Origin: Verrucomicrobiota bacterium
Lineage (GTDB): Bacteria > Verrucomicrobiota > Verrucomicrobiia > Chthoniobacterales > UBA10450
NCBI GenBank assembly: GCA_003219435.1
Contig: QHOW01000091.1
Location: 1 to 34,466, forward strand
DNA: 34,466 bases
Direction: 5' to 3'
Both the position numbers and the translations under genes were made by a program. This document shows, piece by piece, positions 17,639-25,531 of the stretch (position 1 is the stretch's first letter; every line of letters starts with the position of its first letter). Below the pieces are notes generated by a model. That model was not told the DNA's origin. It saw only the letters and a list, made by a program, of their open reading frames with translations, and did no database searches.

Positions 17639-18781
17639 TCAGGCTTCCTGGCAATGAAACGCGCGCACGGCGTCAATCACCTGGGCCTGTTCCGAACTGC
17701 TCATTCCGGTGAAAAATGCAAGACGCACCAGGCGATCTGCCAAATCTTCCGTGACGGGACAATCGCCCTGGCGTCCGCCAAACCGCAATCCCATCGGCGA
17801 CAAATGCAGCGGCAGATAATGAAACACAGCCAAAATTCCAAGTCCTGCAAGATGCGAGATCAACGCCTGCCGCGCTTCGAATGAGGGCATGATCAAATAA
17901 AACATGTGGTAGCTTTGATCGCATTCAGGGGGGACAACCGGTAGGCGAACACCGTTCGTTTTGGCCCAGGAAGCCAACTCGCGCGCGTAGGTTTGCCAGA
18001 TTTGACGCCGCATTGACTGAATCTGCTCGCGGTGTTCAAGCTGTGCGCAGAGGAAAGCCGCCAGCAGGTCTGAAGGCAGATAGCTCGATCCGACATCGAT
18101 CCAGGTATATTTGTCAATCTCGCCGCGGAAAAACCGGCTCCGATCGGTTCCCTTTTCCCGAAGAACTTCGGCCCGCTGATTAAATTGTTCGTCGTTGATC
18201 AGAAGGGCACCGCCTTCTCCGCACGAGAAATTCTTTGTCTCGTGAAAACTGAGAGCTGCGAGCGGCCCAAGCGTGCCGAGATAGTGTCCGCGGTATCTTC
18301 CATAAAGACCATGCGCGTTATCCTCGACCACTGCGATCTGATGTCGGTGTGCGATCGCCATGATCGTGTCCATTTCGCATCCGACACCTGCATAATGCAC
18401 AAGAAAAATCGCTTTTGTGTGCGCGGTAATGCGTTGCTCGATTTGGCTTTCATCAATGTTCAGCGTGTCCGCCCGAATATCCACGAAGACAGGCTTGGCA
18501 CCGCGTAAGACGAACGCATTTGTCGCAGAGGGAAACGTGAACGAGGGAATGATGACTTCGTCTCCGGGCCCGATGTTTAAGAGGAGCGCAGCCATTTCCA
18601 GCGCGTGCGTGCAGGACGTCGTCAGGAGCGCCTTCTGAATCCCAAGCGATTGTTCGAGGAGGAGGTGGCATTGCGCGGTGAAGCTGCCGTCGCCGGAAAA
18701 TTTCGGGGCCGCGATGGCGACGCGAATGTAATCAAGTTCATCTCCCGTCGCGTATGGTCGATTGAAAGGAATGCGGATCAT
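17639..18781 (-). CDS. wecE: DegT/DnrJ/EryC1 aminotransferase, WecE/RffA-like (dTDP-4-amino-4,6-dideoxygalactose transaminase type)
   Basis: IPFNRPYATGDELDYI...LLTTSCTHALEMAALLLNIGPGDEVIIPSFTFPSATNAFVLRGAKPVFVDIR...EDNAHGLYGRYRG...SFHETKNFSCGEGGALLIND. Confidence 0.92.
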   Translation of the reverse strand: MIRIPFNRPYATGDELDYIRVAIAAPKFSGDGSFTAQCHLLLEQSLGIQKALLTTSCTHALEMAALLLNIGPGDEVIIPSFTFPSATNAFVLRGAKPVFVDIRADTLNIDESQIEQRITAHTKAIFLVHYAGVGCEMDTIMAIAHRHQIAVVEDNAHGLYGRYRGHYLGTLGPLAALSFHETKNFSCGEGGALLINDEQFNQRAEVLREKGTDRSRFFRGEIDKYTWIDVGSSYLPSDLLAAFLCAQLEHREQIQSMRRQIWQTYARELASWAKTNGVRLPVVPPECDQSYHMFYLIMPSFEARQALISHLAGLGILAVFHYLPLHLSPMGLRFGGRQGDCPVTEDLADRLVRLAFFTGMSSSEQAQVIDAVRAFHCQEA

Positions 18782-18819
18782 TGTTCAGTCGCTGGCCTTT
18801 TTGCAAGAATCACAGACCG

Positions 18820-19437
18820 TCACTTTTCGCATTCCAGAACGACAGTCACGTACGGGATGCGCATTGGTTTCGTGTCCACGGATGCTTTGACATTTCTAAA
18901 AACCTTCTCCGCAAGCTCGCGGTACTGCTGCTCGGTTCGGATATTCCGGCCCCGATCATGAGACATAATGTACTTGGAAAACGCGCCGTGGTTCGGGACC
19001 CAACATGGATCATGCGACACAAATCGGCCTCCATTCTTTAGCGCGTCATAAGCGAACTGAATACAATCCGCGGCATCCTCATCGTCCAGGTGATGTAAGA
19101 CACTGACTGCTGTCACAATATCGGCATTCTTAAATCGCAAGTCGCCGCGAAGGGAGTGTGTGTCGCCAACTACGAAAGTCCCCTTGCTGCCGTACGTGCG
19201 CTTGGCAGCAGCAATGTAATCGGGATTGATGTCGAATCCGACATACTGGACGTCCGGAAGGCACTGTAGAGCCTGCGCCGGCCCACACCCGATGTCGATC
19301 ACCTTGTCGCCGGCCTTGGCCCGAACGTGGTTCTGCACAATCCTGCGACGCCCCGCATTTCCTCCAACGGCAGCTTGAAACACGTTATATAGCAATGGGA
19401 CTTTCAACCAGCGCGATAATCCAGAGTCACTCTGCAT
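18820..19437 (-). CDS. Class I SAM-dependent methyltransferase
   Basis: DKVIDIGCGPAQALQCLPDVQYVGFDINPDYIAAAKRTYG...VVGDTHSLRGDLRFKNADIVTAVSVLHHLDDEDA. Confidence 0.9.
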   Translation of the reverse strand: MQSDSGLSRWLKVPLLYNVFQAAVGGNAGRRRIVQNHVRAKAGDKVIDIGCGPAQALQCLPDVQYVGFDINPDYIAAAKRTYGSKGTFVVGDTHSLRGDLRFKNADIVTAVSVLHHLDDEDAADCIQFAYDALKNGGRFVSHDPCWVPNHGAFSKYIMSHDRGRNIRTEQQYRELAEKVFRNVKASVDTKPMRIPYVTVVLECEK

Positions 19438-19669
19438 GTTGGGATCAATTCGCGTTGCTGCGTCTGGTTAAGTGTGCGCGTTTCATTTCGTTGTCAGGGC
19501 TGAAGCCACTTATGAAAGTAATGTCTTGCCCCGGAGATTCTTCAACCGAGTTTGTGCAGCGTGTGCTGGGCTGGATGATTGGTGACGTGTGCTGGCCCGA
19601 TGAGATATTCCGCGAAACCACGTGCGATGGCCATGCCTTCGAGGGTGAGAGCCGTCCTTGACCCACGCG

Positions 19670-19860
19670 TTGCGACAAATGCCAGATCAACCCTTGGCGA
19701 CGATCGAGCGACAGCAAGATTAAGTAAAACATGTGATAACTCTGCTCGCACTCGGGTGGAATCGTCGAAAGTCGCACCCCATTGTCCGTAGCCCAATCGC
19801 TTAATCCTCGCACGTAATTTTCCCAGACCTGTTGAAATGCCGATTGAATTTAGTCCCGAT
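19670..19860 (-). pseudogene. Fragment of a third WecE/DegT aminotransferase
   Basis: IQSAFQQVWENYVRGLSDWATDNGVRLSTIPPECEQSYHMFYLILLSLDRRQGLIWHL, matching IQSMRRQIWQTYARELASWAKTNGVRLPVVPPECDQSYHMFYLIMPSFEARQALISHL of the neighbour. Confidence 0.85.
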
Positions 19861-20469
19861 ATTATCGGCGCATATGCCGCGGGTATTCATCGATCTTGCT
19901 CCAAAGGAAGGAATGCTGCGAAACGGTTAGAAGAATACCACCCCATTGGCGCACTGCCCAGTACACTTGCGAGAAGGACTAATTCGTCATCCCCCATGTG
20001 TTCCAGTACGTCAAAAGCGCCGATCACATCAAACTGATTTTCGAAAGGTATCTGGCGCGCGTCCATTTGGAATAGATCTACACCAGGCACTCGATCGGCG
20101 GCCAGGCGCAAACCCACTGAGGAAACTTCGCCGCCCCCCAAGGTAAGCCGGCGCAGCGCTTTCCCGATACCGACCAGGACGAAATCGGTTCCGCAACCAA
20201 TTTCAAAAAAATTGTCGCGTCTGGAAAATAGTGTTCGAGGGCCCAGCAAAGCAAACGATTGCGGGAACGAAATCAGAAACTCCAGGGTTCCAGTTCGGCA
20301 AGTCTGCCGAAAGAACTCGCGTCGAATCCTTCGCTCTTTTCGGCCAGTTGTGGAGCGAAAGCCAAATGGCCGCCGAGCCATTTCGGTTCGTAAAGGCAAG
20401 ACGGACACTGCCAGGTCGCACCATCGAATATTTGCCGCAGTTACACCGAGTCTCATCAGAGCTTGTCAT
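19860..20469 (-). pseudogene. Multi-frameshifted SAM-dependent methyltransferase remnant
   Basis: FFEIGCGTDFVLVGI...AADRVPGVDLFQMDARQIPFENQFDVIGAFDVLEHMGDDELV; C-terminal QHSFLWSKIDEYPRHMRR* in another frame. Confidence 0.8.
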
Positions 20470-20488
20470 TAGTTCCCGTCTTCATCTT

Positions 20489-20600
20489 TAAGTCATCTCA
20501 CAAATACCGATCGCAGGGTTGTAGCCGCGCCTCTGTGAGGCGCGTGCGCACGGCACACAGCGCCGTGGCTACAGCAGCTTGGCATTTATGAGATGACTTA
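20489..20600. mobile_element. 112-bp MITE/REP-like element with 17-bp terminal inverted repeats
   Basis: TAAGTCATCTCACAAAT at left; right end is the inverse of TAAGTCATCTCATAAAT (16/17); interior TGTAGCC...GGCTACA stem enclosing GCGCCTC-TGT-GAGGCGC and CACGGC...GCCGTG hairpins. Confidence 0.8.
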
Positions 20601-20654
20601 TTATCACGTCCTAGCCGATTGTAATGTCAGCGCGGATGGCGACTAGTTGGCGAG

Positions 20655-21806
20655 TTAGCTTGCTTCCCATCTAAAATCCTTTAAGGCGGCTACAACTCGC
20701 ATCTGCTCCGCTTCAGTGAGGTCGTTATAGAATGGCAAGCGGACTAAGCGGTTGCTTACCTCTTCGGTTACGGGACAGTCACCCTTTTTCCCACCGAATT
20801 TCCGGCCCATGCGTGAGAAGTGGAGAGGCAGGTAATGAAAAACGCTACTGATTTCACGAGTGTTCAAATAAGCGATGAGTGCCTGACGCGCCTGAAGTGA
20901 AGGCAACACTAGGTAAAACATGTGGTACGGTTGCTCGCACTGCGATGGCACTGTTGGGATCTGCACACGGCGAGCGGCCGCCCAATCCCTGAGGTTCTCC
21001 TCGTAATACTTCCAAATCCGCTTCCGTTTTGACTGAATAATCTCGCGAGTTTCCAGTTGAGCGTAGAGGAAAGCCGCGAGAATATCCGACGGCAAGTAAC
21101 TCGAGCCGATGTCCAGCCAGGTATATTTGTCTACCTGGCCACGAAAAAAACGGCTGCGGTTGGTCCCCTTTTCCCGAACGATCTCGGCGCGCTCGATATA
21201 CTGAGGGTCGTTAATCAACAAAGCGCCGCCTTCGCCACAGGTAAAATTCTTACTTTCGTGAAAGCTCAACGTAGCTAGACAACCGAAAGTACCCAGATGC
21301 TTGCCCCTGTACTTTCCAAACAACCCGTGGGCGTTATCTTCGACTACGGGAACGCCGTGTCGCCCAGCCACCTCCAGAATGGTATCCATCTCGCATGCAA
21401 CGCCAGCGTAGTGGACTACCAAGATGGCCTTTGTCCGAGACGTAATTAGACAGTCCAGCAGTTTTTCGTCCAGATTCAGAGTGTCCCGCCTTATATCTAT
21501 GAAGACGGGCCGAGCGCCCCGCAGGACAAAGGCATTAACGGTGGAAACGAAGGTGAACGAAGGCGCAATCACCTCATCGCCCGGTTTGATGTCGAGGAGT
21601 AACGCCGCCATTTCGAGTGCGTGCGTACAAGACGTGGTGAGCAGTGCTTTGGGAGTGCCAAGCTCCTTCTCAAGCAGAGCATGGCATTTTTTGGTAAACG
21701 CACCGTCTCCAGAAATCTGGCAGTTAGCGATCGCTTGTTGAATAAACTCAAGCTCTCTTCCGGAGAAGTATGGGTGGTTGAAGGGAATGTTGGAGGGACG
21801 GCTCAC
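20655..21806 (-). CDS. wecE: DegT/DnrJ/EryC1 aminotransferase, WecE/RffA-like (second paralogue)
   Basis: IPFNHPYFSGRELEFIQQAIANCQISGDGAFTKKCHALLEKELGTPKALLTTSCTHALEMAALLLDIKPGDEVIAPSFTFVSTVNAF...SFHESKNFTCGEGGALLIND. Confidence 0.92.
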   Translation of the reverse strand: MSRPSNIPFNHPYFSGRELEFIQQAIANCQISGDGAFTKKCHALLEKELGTPKALLTTSCTHALEMAALLLDIKPGDEVIAPSFTFVSTVNAFVLRGARPVFIDIRRDTLNLDEKLLDCLITSRTKAILVVHYAGVACEMDTILEVAGRHGVPVVEDNAHGLFGKYRGKHLGTFGCLATLSFHESKNFTCGEGGALLINDPQYIERAEIVREKGTNRSRFFRGQVDKYTWLDIGSSYLPSDILAAFLYAQLETREIIQSKRKRIWKYYEENLRDWAAARRVQIPTVPSQCEQPYHMFYLVLPSLQARQALIAYLNTREISSVFHYLPLHFSRMGRKFGGKKGDCPVTEEVSNRLVRLPFYNDLTEAEQMRVVAALKDFRWEAS

Positions 21807-22106
21807 TCTGCAAGAAGTCCGACGACTGATATGTTTAATTTTATTGTGCTAGCTACCAATGATTCCATTTATCACCCGCCCAGCTCCCGGACCTTTCGCC
21901 AAGGTCACGATCTCGTGAAAAAGAATACGCTCAAGCCTGGTACGAGCACAAAGCAAAGCTGATGAAAGGACAGGCATAGCTTAACGCAAATCAGTTATTT
22001 GTCACCATCCCAGGGAAACTCTCCCAGAGGTTCAAAGATTCGACCTCTCTTCATCCACCGCATACGATGTTCTCACCGGAGTAGCCAGTTTGGGGTCTCA
22101 CATATC

Positions 22107-23033
22107 CTACCCCGGTGCAACTGAAGACACTTTTCGAAAAACGAAAATGTGCGTTGTGACCAGAGGCCAGCGAGTATTCCACGCCCTCCACCCCAGCTTG
22201 TTTACTAACTCCAGCGAAACCTGAATTAGACCGAGGATCCCGCCAAGACGACCCTGGGGAGCAGGACGAATCTCCACAATCTCAAATCCATGTCGCGCAA
22301 TCATCTGTTTTGTGCCTTCAATCGAGAAGAGCACCGTATGCCATGGCGCGGTAAGCGCCCCAGCCAGATCGGGCAAAGGTTTGCGCTTGTTGCCAAAACG
22401 AAAAAGATTGCCGACCAGCCTGAAGGTTGCCGCGGTTGGGTGCAGCGTTACGAGAAGCCCGTCATCTTTGAGCAGCCTGTGCACTGCCGACAAGACGGCG
22501 GCATGGTTAACCAAGTGTTCGAAAACAGCCGACATTGTGAGTGCCGAGACTTGACCTTCAAATTCTCTCAACGTGTTAAGATCGCCCTGTTGGATGGGTA
22601 AGCCACGCTGCTGGGCATACGCCACCTGATCCCGTGAGATCTCAACGCCCCGAGCGTCGAATCCCCGTTGAATCATCGCATTCACGAGATGACCCCAACC
22701 AGCGCCGAAATCAACGACCATGCCATTCACCCGGTAATCTGTCAGTACCTGAATAATGCTTGCACGGTATGTTCGTGAAACATTCCGCCACTTTTCTGGA
22801 TCCGAAAACTCCTTGGTCTGCTTGTACGCAACATATTCTGTTTGATAGGCTCGCCCCATCTCTGCTTCGTCCGGCATCGGAGAAAGTTGAATGGTCCCGC
22901 AAACCAAGCAGCGCATAAATGTATACGTTGAATAAGGACCGAAGAGTGTGAGTGGGCCTTGGCATACGATACAAGCCGTTGTTTGTGTCATCCGCGCCGC
23001 ACTGTAAATCTTTTTTCCCACTTTCAACTCCAC
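22107..23033 (-). CDS. SAM-dependent methyltransferase with N-terminal Cys4 zinc-binding motif
   Basis: CIVCQGPLTLFGPYSTYTFMRCLVCGTIQLSPMPDEAEM...VVDFGAGWGHLVNAMIQRGFDARGVEIS...HLVNHAAVLSAVHRLLKDDGLLVTLHP. Confidence 0.9.
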   Translation of the reverse strand: MELKVGKKIYSAARMTQTTACIVCQGPLTLFGPYSTYTFMRCLVCGTIQLSPMPDEAEMGRAYQTEYVAYKQTKEFSDPEKWRNVSRTYRASIIQVLTDYRVNGMVVDFGAGWGHLVNAMIQRGFDARGVEISRDQVAYAQQRGLPIQQGDLNTLREFEGQVSALTMSAVFEHLVNHAAVLSAVHRLLKDDGLLVTLHPTAATFRLVGNLFRFGNKRKPLPDLAGALTAPWHTVLFSIEGTKQMIARHGFEIVEIRPAPQGRLGGILGLIQVSLELVNKLGWRAWNTRWPLVTTHIFVFRKVSSVAPG

Positions 23034-23112
23034 GTTTCTTAACTCGTCTGCTTTCTCAAAAGGAATAACCGTTGTTCTCCAACCAGTCTGTCATGATGGC
23101 TAGCCGCCAGCA

Positions 23113-23619
23113 CTACAGCTCTATCTCGTCGCTTTTCTTGTCCCAAAACGTCACTCGCTGCGGAACGTACACTTCTCGTTCTTCTGTATCTTTCATGATT
23201 ACGGCCCCAGCGCCAATCAGCGTGCGCGGCGCGATCTTGATCGAGTTGCGCAACGTGGCGTTTACGCCGATGAAACAATATTCACCAACGTCCACGTGAC
23301 CCGAGACGACTATATGCGAAGCGAGAAACACGTGATCGTGGATCACAGAATCATGGGGATAGGCATAGCTCAGTTCGAACTTCGTCAGTGCCGGCATCCA
23401 ACAAAGAAAGGCGAGGAAACCGGCGAACAGTCCGCCGATTATCGAGGGGTTAAAAACTAAACGAAGCAAAAACAATGCTCTTTCCCGGAATGACCGTGGA
23501 AAGACGCCCGCTTTGGCCACCTGCCATTTCAGGATCAATTGCCCGCAAACTGTGAGAACGATTACGGCAAAGATGTGTACGAAGTCGAAAAGTGATTTGT
23601 GATTAATTGCCCGGTTCAC
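23113..23619 (-). CDS. Chimeric ORF: EmrE/ArnE-like membrane N-terminus fused to the C-terminal beta-helix of a PglD/NeuD-like acetyltransferase
   Basis: Residues 1-88 ...VLTVCGQLILKWQVAKAG...IGGLFAGFLAFLCWMPALTKFELSYAYP; residues 89-168 HDSVIHDHVFLASHIVVSGHVDVGEYCFIGVNATLRNSIKIAPRTLIGAGAVIMKD, paralogous to the end of 27361..28020. Confidence 0.8.
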   Translation of the reverse strand: MNRAINHKSLFDFVHIFAVIVLTVCGQLILKWQVAKAGVFPRSFRERALFLLRLVFNPSIIGGLFAGFLAFLCWMPALTKFELSYAYPHDSVIHDHVFLASHIVVSGHVDVGEYCFIGVNATLRNSIKIAPRTLIGAGAVIMKDTEEREVYVPQRVTFWDKKSDEIEL

Positions 23620-24774
23620 CTGTCCGTTTGTTGGGTGCAGTTTCTTTTTCTCTCTTTAGACAATTATATTATTCTTCTTTCTTCCTGTGAGGAATTCAAT
23701 AGCAATCATGTATCTTTGTTCATCAGAATCCAATCGGGCCAGGCTCGTTCGGCAGAGTTGTTGGCCGAGCGAGCGCCGCTGGCCCAATTTTACGGAGGAC
23801 TGGCGTCCTGGACAGCCGACAGATTGTTTGGCGAGCCTGGGGAGGAGGAGAACGGTCGAATCCGTGAGTTGCAGGAAAAAGACGAAATGAGCGACGACGA
23901 AATGAAATGGTTAAAAAAAGCGCGCCTTTTCGAGCTGCCACGCCGTACCTATGGCTGGATGGTCAGTCATGCTGCGGTCCCCTATGCGGAATGCTTGCGC
24001 GGCTCGCGGTATCGAGTTTATTTCAGCGCGCGCGATCGATACAATCGGTCCCGAACGGGATTTTTCGATTTCGATCTACAGCATCCGGAAAAAATTCTAA
24101 GTATCAGTAAGAACCCTATTTTAGACCTCGGAAGATTAGGAGCTTTTGACGATTCGGGTGCCATGCTTTCTTGGATCACAAATTACGAGAACAAGAAATA
24201 TTTTTACTATTTCGGATGGAACTTGGGCGTCACAGTTCCTTTCCGAAATGCCATCGGCCTTGCTGTCTTTCAAGGCGGAGGTCAAACGGCGCGCAAGGTC
24301 TCCGAGGGCCCTATTCTCGACAGAGACATCCACGACCCATATTTCGTTTCCAATCCCTGCGTGCTTATCGATGGCGGAATTTGGCGAATGTGGTACGTCT
24401 CCTACTGGTACCATATCCGTTATGCGGAATCCGCCGACGGAATCAACTGGAGAAGAACGGGAATCGTCTGCATTGATTTTATCACAAGAAACGAACATGC
24501 CATTTCAAGGCCTTGCGTCATAAAGGAAAACAACGGGTATAAAATGTGGTACTCCTATCGCGGAAACAATTATCGCATCGGTTATGCCGAATCCTCGGAT
24601 GGGCTGCACTGGACAAGAAAGGACAGCGAAGCCGGAATCCGTGTGTCTCGGTCCGGCTGGGATTCCAAAATGATCGAGTACCCTTTCGTGTTTGATCATC
24701 AGGGAAGCCGTTATCTTCTTTATAACGGTAATAACTACGGAGAGACCGGTGTCGGGCTGGCCCTTCTCGCATGA
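23599..24774 (+). CDS. Five-bladed beta-propeller glycoside-hydrolase-like protein (GH43/GH32/GH130-like fold); start uncertain
   Basis: Repeated blades RMWYVSYWYHIRYAESADGINWRRTG and KMWYSYRGNNYRIGYAESSDGLHWTRKD; possible true start near 23887 (MSDDEMKWLKKARLFELPRRTYGWMVSHAAVPYAE). Confidence 0.7.
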   Translation: MINCPVHLSVCWVQFLFLSLDNYIILLSSCEEFNSNHVSLFIRIQSGQARSAELLAERAPLAQFYGGLASWTADRLFGEPGEEENGRIRELQEKDEMSDDEMKWLKKARLFELPRRTYGWMVSHAAVPYAECLRGSRYRVYFSARDRYNRSRTGFFDFDLQHPEKILSISKNPILDLGRLGAFDDSGAMLSWITNYENKKYFYYFGWNLGVTVPFRNAIGLAVFQGGGQTARKVSEGPILDRDIHDPYFVSNPCVLIDGGIWRMWYVSYWYHIRYAESADGINWRRTGIVCIDFITRNEHAISRPCVIKENNGYKMWYSYRGNNYRIGYAESSDGLHWTRKDSEAGIRVSRSGWDSKMIEYPFVFDHQGSRYLLYNGNNYGETGVGLALLA

Positions 24775-25531
24775 TGATCCATACGATTACTCGCAAGGAC
24801 TTGTTGGATTTGGTGTATCGCCGCAAGGAAGAGTTCCTCGCATCGATTCGCCGGAGTTATGCGTACATCGTCCGATCTTATTACGGGCGAGAGAAGGTAT
24901 TGGCCTTCAATGAATTTCTTAAAAAAATACGCCACGCATCCGAACCGTCCTGGTACCCTTGTTTGGATGGGTGTCCTGATTACCACCGTATCAATGACGA
25001 GTATCCAAAATCTTATGTCCGGGCGAGGATGCATTCCTATTACTTTCATCGCTGGAATCCAAACAGGGGTGTTTTTCAGGACTTCAAGGAAGTTTTTGAA
25101 ATAAAAAATGTGCTGTCCGGGACAGACAAGGACGCTCATTATGACAATGTTCCTTCGGACGGTGTTATTTCACGCGTTGTGAGCCATCAATATCCGCGCG
25201 GCGGGGGTACTTAGCAGAGCATGTTGACCCGGTGAATCCTTTTTCGCTGATTCAAACCATCATCCAAGCGTCGGATCACGGCGTCGATTATCAGGAAGGG
25301 GGCCTGTACATCCGCGAGACGGAAACGTCGGAACCTATTTTCCTGGACGCTTACTATACAATGGGCGACATGATCATAGCTTCGCCCGACGTGCGGCATG
25401 CCGTGGCGCGGATCGATCCAAACATACCTCTGGATTGGTCTAAAGAAGATGGCCGTAGGATGATACTACCTGTCATCATCCGCTCCGATTACAACATGGA
25501 CCCCAAGACAAAGCCGAGGAGCGTCGGATGA
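24771..25531 (+). pseudogene. 2OG-Fe(II) dioxygenase-like protein split by a single-base frameshift in a G5 run
   Basis: ORF 24771..25214 (...HYDNVPSDGVISRVVSHQYPRGGG) continues in another frame as YLAEHVDPVNPFSLIQTIIQ...DYQEGGLYIRE...MGDMIIASPDVRHAVARIDP...RMILPVIIRSDY; HxD and distal H lie in the second half. Confidence 0.7.
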
